A stretch of DNA of 64,000 nt from Sipunculus nudus. Its lineage: Eukaryota; Annelida; Sipuncula; Golfingiida; Sipunculidae. Location of the stretch: NCBI GenBank assembly GCA_026874595.1, contig CM049322.1:38969340-39033339 (forward strand), given 5' to 3'. Position numbers and translations under genes: made by a program. This document shows, piece by piece, positions 11,791-23,532 of the stretch. Below the pieces are notes generated by a model. That model was not told the origin of the DNA and did no database searches. It saw nothing but the letters and a program-made list of their open reading frames with translations. Every line of letters begins with the position of its first letter. Positions within the stretch are counted from its first letter, which is position 1.

Positions 11791-12109
11791 CGTAAAGAGT
11801 AAAAATGCATATACCAATGAAAAAAAGAGTAACGATATGAACTGCAGAAATATCACGTTTATATATGTTTACATAAGCAGTTAATTGCATTGATCTCTTA
11901 TACTTTACATCAAGTAAACGTTCTATAAACAATTATGAATCGACAGAGTGACTCTGGCTTTATCAAAACATATATAAGGTGCACGGCGTACGTATACACT
12001 TATCGTCTATATTCAGTTAAACATATTCAATGACTAATATTAAACTAAAAGTAACACGGTACAAACGTTCATTCATGAAAATAAACAATCACATTGATAA
12101 AATAGAAAA

Positions 12110-13133
12110 TCAATTTGAAGAATGACCGTTACATTTCAGTCTTTGATAGAATTCCTCCCTGGTTTTGCGGTTTGTTAATAGGTATATGAACAACGGGCTT
12201 ATATCATAAAATGACAATAACATTTCTAACACCATAAGTATCCCCCGAGACTGAATAAAATCTTGAAACACTATACTTACAAATCGACCCACCGCCATGG
12301 GAACATGGCACAGAATAAACATAGTAGTAGTAACGAAGGATGTTAATCTAAATCGGGAAATGACGCTTTCCCAATCGTTATTACCTGACTGCCCCGGCCT
12401 TGCTTTTTTAGCTTTAACAAGATATGACAGAATTGCAATGTTACAAGCTATCAAGATTGCCATACTTATAAAATAAATAGCGATAGTGATAACCGTACCT
12501 ACACGTATAGCAAAGGGTGAACACTTCTCACTCTTGTAATCATTTAGTGTAAGAGGGACGGCACAGACAATTAGATTAAAAGTAATGATAAAAGCGGTAG
12601 AAATCGCAATCCTCTTATGTGACCAGAGTCTAGCTGCCGAAAATGGCAGAGCCATTCCTCCAAGTTGCATACATGCTATTGCCGAGATAAGAAAGTTGAT
12701 GCAGTCATGGCAAAATGCAGTTGTAAACATAAACCAGGGGCAAATATGTCCTGGTTGGGTAAAAACATAGCCATAATGAATTAAAACCAGTTGGGCAGCG
12801 CTGCGTAAAATCAGACACACAGACAAAGCAATATAGTATATTGATACGGCTTTTGAGATCATGCTTGTTTTACATATCACTAATATGGCCAGTAGGTTTA
12901 GGGGAAGCGAAGCCGACCTGAAGGTTGTTGTTACGATTTGTAAAACGTCCTCTATCTTTGTGCCATGTTCGCCAGGAAAGATTGACGGTGGAACATCAAA
13001 AGCGCCCCCTGTGCCTCCATGAGTAACATTATTGGTTTGTTTGGTTTGCGTATCATGCTCGATGGTCCTTGGATTTATTGTGAAACTTTCATTGACACCA
13101 ACATATTCCAAGGCATCACTGCTTAGAAGGCCC
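12110..13133 (-). CDS. Rhodopsin-like (class A) GPCR, copy 1, exon 2
   Basis: Second and main exon of a predicted 348-residue seven-transmembrane receptor; it joins exon 1 at 14,808-14,830. Numbered on the spliced protein: extracellular N terminus about 1-79, TM1 80-98 with Asn87, TM2 about 105-126, TM3 from Cys139, TM4 183-205, Cys212 in loop 2 (probable disulfide partner), TM5 219-247, TM6 273-297 with C-H-x-P, TM7 306-327 with S-P-L-F-I-Y, helix 8 starting NRKTREEF. DRY reads MQL, Asp2.50 reads Val and NPxxY is altered, so signalling may be unusual. The exon opens after a TTCCTCTTCAG acceptor. The frame has no in-frame Met before TM1, so a TTG-initiated start at 13,111 is not credible. Ligand unknown; a lineage-specific chemosensory or peptide receptor is possible. 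Confidence 0.85.
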
Positions 13134-14807
13134 CTGAAGAGGAATTTGTATTCATATTATACCTTTAACTAATATTAGAAAACAGTAATATGAATATGGT
13201 TTTGTTTTAAATGTTACATCATGAGGCTGTTCATCAACTTAACCATAGTAATATGTATTAATCCTTCTTCCTACGTCCAATCACTGGATACTGTGAGCAG
13301 AAAAATTAATCATGTTTAACATTTTTTTTTAACTTTATGGTATAGTCAAATACAATGCACTTATGCGGACCCTAGATGTACCAATACATAACAAAAAAAT
13401 TATACAAAGATATATACGTACAGCTAAGAATATAAAAAAGAGGTATGAAAGTTTTGACAAGTTTGGCAAAATAAGGACCGGACTACGCGGTAATACACAA
13501 ATGCCAATCATACAATTTGTTTATACTTCCGGGCTGTTCACTACTTCATTTACAATAAGAAAGTTTATTGGGTATCACTTTAGCATAATAAGCTCGACTT
13601 GGGCGATATATCTATTTCATGCAGAATAATTGTATTTTTAATTTCAGACAGATACGAGAATAAACAAAACACTTTTTATACCTGATTAAAGTACATGTTA
13701 TATTTTATTTTTTCTAAGAATTATAAACATTATTAGACAGCTTTCACGCCCGGAAAAGCTTTAACTCATGAAAGCTAAAATCTATTTCTTTTAAAAAGCA
13801 TATAACATAATTTTATAAAATTTCCTTTTTTTTTTACCTTATTTAAGTATATACTATATTTTGTCATTTAATACTGTAAAGGATAAGCATTACTTGGCAG
13901 TATAGAAATGTCTGAAACATTTCAAATATCGACATAATCTGCTACTTCATATTTATCTGATAACCTCAAAGTCAAGTTATTAATATTTACTTTTCTGGCG
14001 AACTTAATTGTTGGGACCATTCAGCATCTATCGCCAATAGTAACTTCAGCTGTAGTGGGACCGCGTTAACAGCAAAATACACTTATTTTTTTTGTTGCAC
14101 AACATTCTAGTACAGGATAATTATTGAAGTGAATGTTACCTGTATTGCTGGAACACATTTGATCAAAAACATCAAATAAATGAAAATTGTAAAATTGTTT
14201 TAGATGAGTCGAAAATCTGTTTTAGTTATTAACAGCACCAGCTGTTTTGATCAGCTGAAATAGTTGGACTTGTGACCCTTTGTTGAAGGATTTGTTACAG
14301 TTTTGATTTAAACTCTATCGAAATACATGTTGAAGTTCTTTTTTTACATGTATAAGTTTGAAAGTTCCAAAATGTTATGGGTGCATTTCAATGAAATTCA
14401 GAACACAAGTAACCTAATTATTAAGATACTTTCTTGATTCACACAATATCCAACGAGAAATTCAACATGCAACATACCAGAGTCAGCAATCTATTTAGTT
14501 CTTTTAAATCAATTTAATGAAATTTCATTCAATATTTAAAAAACAATTATAACTCAATAAATGAAATCTAATTATCGTTTGATGGACATAAAAACAAAAA
14601 GACTTTAGTCCAAATAAAATGTGAAATCTTTATTTTGAGCGATTTATACAACCCATGCCCAAAAGCAATTGCATGAACATAAAAACAGCACAATTTACAC
14701 TTGTGCCTTTTTGTTTAAACGAAACTGATTAAAATAAAAACTAAAACACCTGAAATAAGGAAATATACAATGTGGGAAAAAGCGATTTAAAAAGATTAAG
14801 ACCTTAC
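13134..14807 (-). other. Predicted GPCR1 intron
   Basis: Bounded by GTAAGG (donor side) and TTCCTCTTCAG (acceptor side) on the minus strand. It is AT-rich. It contains a plus-strand open frame (13,363-13,629) that I regard as non-coding: the copy-2 counterpart differs by several replacement changes and has a different start. Confidence 0.65.
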
Positions 14808-14830
14808 CTACTCAATGTAGACGAATCCAT
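14808..14830 (-). CDS. GPCR copy 1, exon 1 (23-nt coding start)
   Basis: On the minus strand an ATG (14,828-14,830), with A at -3 and G at +4, opens seven codons (MDSSTLS) plus AG, directly followed by a strong GTAAGG donor. The leftover AG joins the first G of exon 2 to make AGG, preserving the receptor frame exactly. An in-frame TGA lies three codons upstream of the ATG, so this is the start. The intron is 1,674 bp (13,134-14,807). The identical arrangement is at 37,195-37,217. Confidence 0.75.
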
Positions 14831-14895
14831 GATATATCAGTCAGGTCACCGGAGTAGACGCTCTTAGTGCTTGTCTGTTTATGGTTGTGAATCGG

Positions 14896-14907
14896 TCATA
14901 TATATCC
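14896..14907 (-). promoter_or_regulatory. Candidate TATA element of GPCR1
   Basis: GGATATATATG on the minus strand, about 65-75 bp upstream of the exon 1 ATG, which leaves room for a short leader. Conserved at 37,283-37,294. Inferred from position and sequence only. Confidence 0.35.
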
Positions 14908-15734
14908 CCTTAACTTTATTCATCAATCAATGCTATCATTTACATACCTGGCAAAGACGCTCCAATCACCATACGAAAACGGAGCTCTTAGCAACATACT
15001 ATATGGTCCAGTAATGAATATGAACATTTAAACAGAAACATCTGGTGCACTATTGATCAAATATAATGATGTTCAGGTCCGGTAGGCGGAGGACTGTAAA
15101 GCCCCACCCATTTCCACAAAACGCACTGGATCTTCTAAATTCAGTATTGTTGACATAAATGTATTGGAGGGCTTAGTTTATAAACATCCAAACATGTTTG
15201 ATCAACCTTGTTTCAAGGCAAATTACATGCACATGAAATTTTTTAGTATGAACTTAATGAAATGAGTAACATCTCGAAAACAAGCATTTGTTCAATGTAA
15301 AAAGAACGGTAGCAATGATGTAATGGAAAAAGATAAACTGATTATCTAACTAAAATACATTTACACTAACACGTTGCTAATATAATGGTGTTCATATGCG
15401 ATTGGGAAGCGAAATGGATATAGGACCGAGTTGAATTATGATTTGTTTTCAGCCGTATTTCTACATATGCAGCACTACCTAGATTTAGGTCAATGTGTAA
15501 ACGAAAAAGTTTTGAAATCCTTTAATTGATATTAATAATTTAAATTATTTTCACAGGTTAAAGAAGGCGAATTTCAATGCATTTAGGTGTAAATTTTGAT
15601 GGTTTGAATGTACCGCGTACAGTGTGATCACGTCACGTCGCGTGTTTTTGTTGTGTCAGTTGCACTGTAATTTCAGTAATAGTAAAACCTAAATAAACCA
15701 TTTAAACTATACTTGTGAGAAATGACTATTGTGA

Positions 15735-16295
15735 GACAGAAAGAACTGTTTTAACTGTTGGGGTAATTCGGTTCACCATCTGGATCTAGGAATTTTTGAA
15801 AGGAAAAAAGTCTGTTCTCTCTGATTAAAAATTACTTTTTTTCCATGGAATCTTAACTATCGACCGAGCAGCCAAAGCTTCAATAAACGCGCTTTTGAAC
15901 ACACGTCAGTGTTAACAATAAAAGATAATTTAAATGCAATCCTTTTTATGATAATATATGTGCGTGTGTGTGTATGTATGCACCACCGCCTTAAGGTCGC
16001 CAGTGTACTCGGCGGACCTAGTATCAGTACACTTTTCATTACCATGAGGGGCACCCTTCATAATAAAATCTAAAGTCGATTTAATATATATATACCAAAC
16101 GCATCGCCCCCACGTTATTGTGTGCCTTTATCATTCGGCATTCTCATATTGGAAACTGATTTCTTTGGCCGCTCTACAGTAAATAGGTCTCATTCTGTTT
16201 CTCTTCTTATTTGTGTCAATCACCACAAACTTCTGAAGCGATTCAAAGACTTCACCTTAATTTCTTATAAATCACATTGACCCTTATCTGTCTTA
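15735..16295 (-). repeat. Internal repeat R1, copy B
   Basis: Counterpart of 480-1,040, with scattered substitutions and small indels. Confidence 0.55.
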
Positions 16296-17039
16296 TTATT
16301 CTCAAAAGTTTGATTTGAATTCGAATCTTTTCTTTTATACAGCGCCAATCCCTGGAAAACATTTCGACTTTGGACCTACATCAGGATGGATCAGAGTACC
16401 CATTTTTTTGCAGCCTGTAAGAAGTTGTCACACCATTTACCAACATGGTACAGGGGACAAGTTTGACCCTAAGCCATGAGCCAGAATCCTTTGGCATTTC
16501 CCAATGGCTGGCTGTTGAAGTCATGAAAGCGACTGCAAATCAACGTCTATAATAATATTCATGAGCACTATAACGTCATCAATATTTTTTTATGTGTACA
16601 AGAAATAACAGTCATGATGTGTTTGTCCACTCGAATACAATTGGTGTTACTTATAAAACAACATTTAAAAAAGTACCTTTAGTACTACGCCTAAGTTGTC
16701 CCGTTCTCTTAAATCTAAGAATGTGGGTGCTTCTCTCGTTTAAATAGATTGAGGTTCAACTATTTTAGTATGTTTCGTATTTCTTTTGACTAAATTACAC
16801 AAATTACCATGGTACTTCACTTGGCAGTATCAAAATCCTGTGAGTAATATCACCATAAGGACATTACTTCATGTTTTACGTCCGTAAACTTCCCCATAAT
16901 TAGTACATTACATAACAGTTTTTCTTCTCATTTAAAGCCCCAGAGACCATTAAACATTTACATATTTTCAGGAACAAAATATCCAGTAATATATATCAAC
17001 AATACATATAAAAAAATATACATCAACAATATACAACAA

Positions 17040-18157
17040 ATTCCAGCTTGCTTGGTACTTCATAGCCCCAGCCAAGCGGGATAAAGTTTTTGTTTGCGAT
17101 GGTTTGTTTGTTTGTTTGTTTTTCTGACAGTTAGCAACATTACGCAGAACGGATATTGATGAAATTTGCAGGATAGCTCGTCATTGAAACAAGGAACAGA
17201 TAATTACATTTTGGGGGAGATCCGGATCAATATCTGGATCGTAAATTTTTAGAAAGAAAAACGCTGCATGTCCTACAATGCCATATGGCTTAGGTCTGCG
17301 CTATCCGTGTGCAAATTTCTAGATACCGGTAAATCATATTCCCGTGTGATCTTAGATTAACTATCGACCGAAGTGCCACACATTTAATTAAAGCACCGGT
17401 TACATAGACGTCTGTGATAACACTTTTGATCATCATATGTATATATATGCACCACCGCCTGTTGGTCTCAGCTGTACTTGGCAGACCTCGTATCAGTACT
17501 CTTTCCATTGCCATCAAAGAGATCCTTAATAATAACACCTAAAGAGGTAATGGTAATCGATTTCATACACATATGAGGCACATTGCCCTCGGGTTATCGT
17601 GAGCTTAATACATTTGCCTTTATCATTTGCAGATGTAATTTCCTCTACTACTTTTTATTAAGCAAAACACTTCCTTCCTCTTTTTCGTACATGTATCAGT
17701 CACCAAAAACTTCTTAGCCTACAAAGTTCTTCAGACCTGATACGATTACCTCACACGTCACCTGATCCGCTAGTTTATTTCCGAACAGGAAATTAAAAAG
17801 TCACCGTTGACTGGCAAGTTACCCCCCCCCCCCCCTTTGCTGTCATATCCTTCACCAATGGATAATTCAAGCAAACTTAATTGAAAAAGAACAGTTAGTT
17901 CATCTTACTTTATTCCCCGAATAAGCCAAGTTTCAAAGTTTTGTTGTTGATTTTATATGAGCCAATTATAAAGTTGCATGCTTTTACTAGGCGGTATCCG
18001 TGACTGCAAAAAATACAGACACATATACATTTCTAACTTTAAACTTTGGCATACTCCACGTGTGCACTTTTATATGAATCTAAAATGACTGCTTGAATGA
18101 TTTAAATTCAGGTTGTTTGGCCAGAGGTGCTAAAGATGTCTACACAGCATTACAAAT
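17040..18157 (-). repeat. Internal repeat R2, copy B
   Basis: Counterpart of 1,775-2,890, including the (TTTG)n run and the poly-C run near 17,822. Confidence 0.55.
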
Positions 18158-19339
18158 GGGTACCGGATAAAGTGGCAACTGCGTATGGTGGGCCCTAGCG
18201 ACCTTAACGTCGTGTGTGGGCGCTGAAGCGTCCCCAGGGATCTACCGCCAGGAATTAAATTGTAAGGTCTTTGGAGCCAGTTAAAACCTGTTTTTTTTTT
18301 AAACTTACCGCTGATGTCTCTTTCTGTTAAAGGTCAGTAATTTTGTATAAACGCTTGTCCAAAGGAATAAGGTATAGTATTTCTGTACTGCACATATTAA
18401 TTTAAGAAATATATTAACACATTCGCTGCCAATGACGTGTTTACCCGTCGTTTATTATGATTTCCCCAGTGCCAAGCACGTGCATACACGTCATTTATTT
18501 ATAAGCCTTTTTCAGCAGGAATTCTCATAAATTAAACAATAAATTCTCTGCAGATAAGTAGTAGACCATTTATAAAATAGTCTCGCAGTATGAAAATGAA
18601 TTATTTGTTATTCAACAGTGTGCTGCATCATTCTAAAGCAGGAAAGATGTGAAGATGGTGACAAAATCCACGGCTCCGGTCCATTGCCATGAAATAACTT
18701 TACGACGCACTTCAGTTTGAAGTCGATTCCTTGTAAGAATACTACTTTGAATCAAACGAAAAGGAGGATCGTAAAAATATGCAGCTAGTTTTTTTATTAG
18801 AGCACGTTTTGGCCACTTATTTACGACAGACCCAGTTGGGAGACCGACGTGTGATAGATCGCACCTTAGGTGTGAACTCAAGATAGCGAGGCGTAAGGTC
18901 GTTCAGGTGTATTGCCCCGCGAGGACAGGGTATTGCGCAATCAACAACAGAGGGCGCGTGCCACATGATTGACACACAGACCGGCAGTGTAATCAGAACG
19001 CGGCTGCAAATGATTCTTTCGGCTTATTTCTTGTTCCTTATTTATTTAAATATAGATATATGCATATATTTGTAACTTCACAAACAAATGCTCGTAAATT
19101 GCAAAACTGAAATAATCTCTGTGTTTCGTGTGACTGTGACAATGACGAGATCGTCAAGGCTCAAGCATGTCGGTATTATAAAGTCTATGACTATGTTTGA
19201 AAATTACATGTGAAATGTAAAATTATATATATATTTTTTTATAATTATATTGATCGGTAGAATCGCTGTGTTCATTATGAAGGTGTAAAAAATGTATGTT
19301 TGAGCACTAAAACTACATGTTTGTAAAAAAAAAAAAAAT

Positions 19340-19413
19340 ACACCGCACAGGTTCGAACTCACGCGGTCAGCCGTATTATGCTTGCAAATTACCTGTTCTA
19401 ACCACTGCGCCAT
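19340..19413 (-). repeat. tRNA-derived SINE-like segment, copy B
   Basis: On the minus strand an A-box-like TGGCGCAGTGGTTAGA is followed about 50 bp later by a B-box-like GAGTTCGAACC, then a long T run. The T stem does not pair well, so this is a degenerate tRNA-like sequence rather than a working tRNA. The counterpart in C is 41,648-41,719. Confidence 0.5.
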
Positions 19414-19442
19414 TCTAGATGTATTATTAAAATTTGTGTTTA

Positions 19443-19454
19443 TCATAATATGAC
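19443..19454. repeat. Target-site duplication, left, of the nested LINE
   Basis: TCATAATATGAC, repeated exactly at 20,420-20,431. The uninterrupted site is at about 41,748-41,759 in copy C. Confidence 0.85.
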
Positions 19455-20419
19455 CATGACCATGACCATGTCCGTTACACCGCTCAGGCAATAACTAGGG
19501 TTTCTACGCCGCAGTTTTGCCTCTTCGGGTACACCCCCCCCCCCCCCTCTTTGCACTGAGGTCGCCAGAACTGACACGCCTGCCAGCCAGGTCCGGCCCG
19601 CCCTCGCTGACCGACCACCACCGGGGAATCCCCCAAGTAAACCCGGGAGCCTGAGCCTAGCAACCAGCCAGTAATATCCGAGCGTCACCGGCCTACCCCT
19701 GGACTACCGTGAGTCCTGCCCTGAGCCTTTTCCCTTTCGACCAGGTACGGTGTTCGTTCGATCTGGGCCTTTTCCGGAGCCTTTCCTGGTTCTCGTGCCA
19801 TCATGCTTGAGCCTTGTCTCTGCTGGTCCTGACCGGACCCCCGGTTTTTACGTCTCGGAGCCTTGTCCCTGATCCTTTCGGGATCCCCTCAACTTTTATC
19901 CACCAAACGGCTGGCTCTTTAGGGCCTGGTTCCATACTGTCGGCAACGGGCTGGCCTACTCTTCTATCGAAAAACAGTATGGGATCTTTTACGTGCCCAT
20001 CCCCTTCTGGACACGGGACCGCCATTTTACGTCCTCATCCGATGGACGGCCCGTATTTTGCTTTTGCAGTCGGGCGCTGCAGAGCCCGGAGCCTTTCTAC
20101 CCCTCCCCCACTTTTTCTAGTGGGGTGATGATACTGGGGTTCCGTTTGCCACTGATTTTTTGCCAATCGAGCCACATTTTGAGGTCTTTATAGAACTTCT
20201 CTTGCTTCACCTTTTCGACATAGCCTTTGCTCAACCTTAGAATGTGGTCTTTCACATATTCTATTTCTGCCTTCTCGTGAAGCACATATACTCGGGTTCG
20301 AGGCGGGAGTCTCATGGCCGTCCTTAAGGCTCTGTTTTGAAGCCGTTGAAGTGTCTTAATGTGGTGCTCTTTGGCTGAGATCAGGGCTATGCAGCCGTAC
20401 ATCATAACCGGTCATATGT
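19455..20419 (-). mobile_element. 5'-truncated LINE (non-LTR retrotransposon)
   Basis: 965 bp absent from the same position in copy C and flanked by a 12-bp direct repeat, so a recent insertion. The minus-strand frame 20,405-20,097 encodes about 100 residues resembling the C-terminal end of LINE ORF2. The recognisable block is LQRLQNRALR, then RTRVYVLHEKAE. The body is truncated immediately upstream of this. The 3' end (at 19,455) is a short (CATGGT)n-type tail rather than poly-A, and the GC-rich 3' UTR contains a poly-G run on this strand. Fits a jockey/CR1-like element, clade not resolved. Confidence 0.8.
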
Positions 20420-20431
20420 CATAATATGACA
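20420..20431. repeat. Target-site duplication, right, of the nested LINE
   Basis: TCATAATATGAC, an exact copy of 19,443-19,454. Confidence 0.85.
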
Positions 20432-21831
20432 TATGTATATAGGCTTATATTTATCAGTGCCCCTCAGTCATTTGAATCTTTCCGATTGAGCATTCACGCC
20501 AACATACACATTATTTTTAGTTCATCATTTACAATGAATATAGATCTTTATTTGAATCAGTTGTTAGCTTTATGCTGGCGTCAACGTAGACGCTATGAGA
20601 CCTGTCCACCGGAGCCATGCCCTGCCTACTTTCGCGGTCATTTGGCTCAGTGCCCAACTTCACACTTCCCCCCGAGTTTTATTGCCCCTGTGTTATTCGA
20701 AGTCACACCTTCTTATCAGGTAATAAACACCTAGTCTTGGTACCACTGCAGCTCTCGGGGCTCCTGGGGTCCCTGTGTATGGCCCTAGCACTGGGGGTGA
20801 ACATGGGCTTAACAGTGAATGTGTTAAATGATTGATATATTGTCCATTCTAAGTATTTAAAAAATAGTCAAATCAATTGATTTTTTACCATAACCAGAAA
20901 TATCTACGTAAGGAACAGGATTCAATAGGACACTTTCTTTGTTATATGTTGACTGTCCATCCACCAGACAAAATGAAGACACATGGACAGCAATGACGCC
21001 AGTGCCCTACTAATTTAACCTTTGTCGAAAAATATGTCGCTGTTACTATCATTACAACATTAAGGTTTAAATCCCAGTGAGACAAGTAACTCCGTGATGA
21101 TAGAAATGTTGGTTTTAATCACGAGGGTTTGACCGCGTCAAAAGAGTGTGCGAATGTTCTGTGTAGCGTTAAGAATTCTGGACAGTCCATGTATATTAGC
21201 GACTCATCCAAACATTTTTGCGCATATTTCGCGATGCTCGATTTACGCTCGTAAATATATCGCAATCTTATATTGCGAACGACGTAAAAATCTCGGCAAT
21301 GCTTCTTTTGCAAAGGTTTTGTGAACTGCCCTTACGTCGTGAGTAGGTCGTGCTCATCTGAGGCGAATTTTAGACAAATCACGAGCAAAGCACAATATGA
21401 GATGATGGGAACGCTCGCCAAAAAAAAATCAAACTTTTTTTATATTCCTACTGAACCAGAACCGAATAATGAGGATGATTGACGACGCATCCATGCAACT
21501 CCCGCGCATGTATGGCGAGCTTTTGGGACTAAAAATACGAATGTTTAACCTTGCCAGTTGCATCTTTCGTGAAACAAAAACTTTATTGTTCTGAGAAGTA
21601 TCGACTGTTACCTGCTTAACGGTAGACCTGTTTGCTTTAATATTTCCTGTTTTTAATGTCATATCACTGCTGTGGATCATTTATATGGCTCAATATAAAA
21701 TGATGATTAGTACTTCCTTTCATGAGTCTATTGATTATTTACAATGTATGTAAAGAATACATTCAGGTTTGCAGCTAGGATTCACGGACTGAATGGGGTG
21801 GGGTGGGGAGTCATATCTGTCGGCTTGAGCG

Positions 21832-21850
21832 TATATATATATATATAAAA

Positions 21851-21890
<40 letters not shown>
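21832..21890. repeat. (TA)n microsatellite, copy B
   Basis: TA tract interrupted by AAATATATATT; orthologous to 4,187-4,253. Confidence 0.9.
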
Positions 21891-21892
<2 letters not shown>

Positions 21893-22070
21893 TCCACAAT
21901 ACCTGCAGAAGAAAGTGTAATGAAACAATAATTTAAGCATGACTAACATTTTCATGATTTTAACATTTTTGTTGTCATATAATGTTTATTCATTATACCT
22001 ACAGCTTAAAAACAAGTGTCTTAATCAGTTTGGTTTCTTGGATTTTCTCCCTTTTGGTACTTTCTATTAA

Positions 22071-23532
22071 ATGTTAACTTGTTTCATTTATTTATTGACA
22101 AATGCACCACTATCACCGGAGGTGCTACGAAGCACAGCTTTTATCAATACACCTTGGATTAATACCCACAACCCTAACTAATTTTATTTTTCCTCACATA
22201 AAAATACAACTTAAGGCTACTACTCTACATAAAATATTTCAAAGTTTGCCAACACACACAAAAGACCAGTAAGTGTATATAGCTAATAAATCGATTTGTT
22301 CCCTACCGAACAGACCATAAGACTTTCCAATAAATGTATATAAAAATACACAAACTATTGTGTTTGTTTTTTCAATATATGGTATCTGCCAATATTTCGT
22401 TCTTAAACCGTCGGCTTGCTATTGTACATGATTGTGCATCAGTTGTTTATTGCGCAATTTAAAATCAAGAATTTTCAAGCTGAAAGTTGTTGTTTCCTCT
22501 TTGTTTCTTCTCTTATATTTCTCCTGCACACTCAAGATATGATCAATGGTCTGGTTATGATAAACATACACACACGGACTGCGTTTAATCACATACAAAT
22601 ATTCACACTCAGAACCACAGGTGAATAAGAAAGTTGATATTTTAAGCTAACATTTCACAAGGAAGATCTCCTAATACGGAATATTCATATGGGAGGGGGA
22701 GGTCAAGTAAGACTGAGGTCATATAAGAGATCAAAGGGTCGAAATGAAGAAAGCTGTTTCATATAAACTACTTAAGATTTGAAGTATGTACATGGTGTGA
22801 ATGAATAAGGATAGCTTAACCATTTCTTTACAATTTCTAGTTTAAACTGTCATTAAGGCCCGACCCAACTTAAAAAAATCGCTTTATCAAAACAAGGAGT
22901 TTTTTTTATTTTCTCCAGTTGTACTAAATTATATGTGACGTAGCACATTACGTGTGTGATTTTGAAAAAATGTTCTCAATGACAAGTATTTATTAAATCA
23001 TGATATAGATGTCTATATGATGACACGTCATACTATGAGGAACAAGGCACTGTAATTTGTTTAATATATGCTGTTATCCCCTTGGTGCTGCTCATGAATG
23101 TAAGATCTAAATTCACATTGCTACATTTTTTCTTTATGGCAATAGTTTCATAAATGAATACAAATTACATCAGGAAAATATCAAAAAGAGATGATGTATT
23201 TTGACCAAAAGGAAGTATTATTTTATCCGTAAGTTCAGTGATCTTTATAGGCGGTCCCGCTTAGCCAGGTTGATGCGATTCACCATGGTTCTGTTTCATT
23301 GTAGCACAGACGGGTCCTTTGGTTCAAGCCGCCCTATTAGGTAATGGGGCTCTGTCATTCATGAGGAGAGCGCGTATATATTATATATACATATATATTT
23401 ATATATACATGAAAAAAAAATATTTGAAATTGTAAAATATGTAAAACTATGCATGATGTAAATGCATGGAATAAAAACCATAAAGAAAATGTGCGGTGGC
23501 ACTAATACCTGCAAAGACGGAAGACACCTTAA
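22071..23532. repeat. 1.46-kb block present in B and D, absent from A and C
   Basis: Where A and C read CTATTAATTGG, copy B has this block between two TTAA sites, and D has it inverted at 60,902-62,395. No terminal inverted repeats are visible. The simplest reading is deletion in the A/C ancestor using the TTAA microhomology. It contains a tRNA-like segment (23,250-23,345) and a stretch (22,430-22,640) with a diverged homologue at 24,320-24,520. Confidence 0.7.
23250..23345 (+). repeat. tRNA-like (possible SINE head) segment, copy B
   Basis: A-box-like TAGCCAGGTTGATGCG (23,262-23,277) and B-box GGTTCAAGCC (23,321-23,330) with tRNA-like spacing. A TA-rich tract follows downstream. The counterpart in D is on the minus strand at 61,105-61,197. 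Degenerate; not a convincing functional tRNA. Confidence 0.4.

Larger units (their letters stand above)
18414..20827. mobile_element. TTAA-flanked piggyBac-like non-autonomous element, copy B (with nested LINE)
   Basis: It begins TTAACACATTCGCTGCCAA and ends, read inward on the minus strand, TTAACACATTCACTGTCAA. Both ends are bounded by TTAA. Subterminal AGTGCCA...CATACAC motifs recur near both ends. Without the 965-bp LINE and one 12-bp target duplicate it is about the size of the copy at 40,720-42,157. The interior carries a tRNA-like SINE segment and a 102-codon plus frame (20,426-20,734) that is also present, with replacement changes, at 41,756-42,064. No transposase is recognisable. Confidence 0.75.

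Noticed and set aside
13109-13111. TTG as start codon of the receptor
   Set aside because: A bacterial-style start in a eukaryotic gene; the frame continues upstream to a splice acceptor and joins a well-formed ATG exon.
13363-13629. Plus-strand frame inside the GPCR1 intron, longer (105 codons) at 35,699-36,016
   Set aside because: In copy 1 the upstream part is closed by a stop, and the copies differ by many replacement changes relative to silent ones. It lies wholly inside a predicted intron on the other strand with no recognisable domain.
19340-19413. Functional tRNA gene
   Set aside because: A- and B-box motifs are present, but the T stem does not pair and it sits inside a mobile element.
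20426-20734. 102-codon frame in the TTAA element, shared with 41,756-42,064, with a Cys-rich middle
   Set aside because: It resembled the Cys-rich tail of piggyBac transposases at first, but the spacing does not fit and the two copies differ by several replacements. Kept only as a note in the element entry.
22071-23532. 1.46-kb block as a second TTAA transposon
   Set aside because: TTAA occurs at both borders, but there are no terminal inverted repeats and the right flank has an extra base, so microhomology deletion in A/C is simpler.
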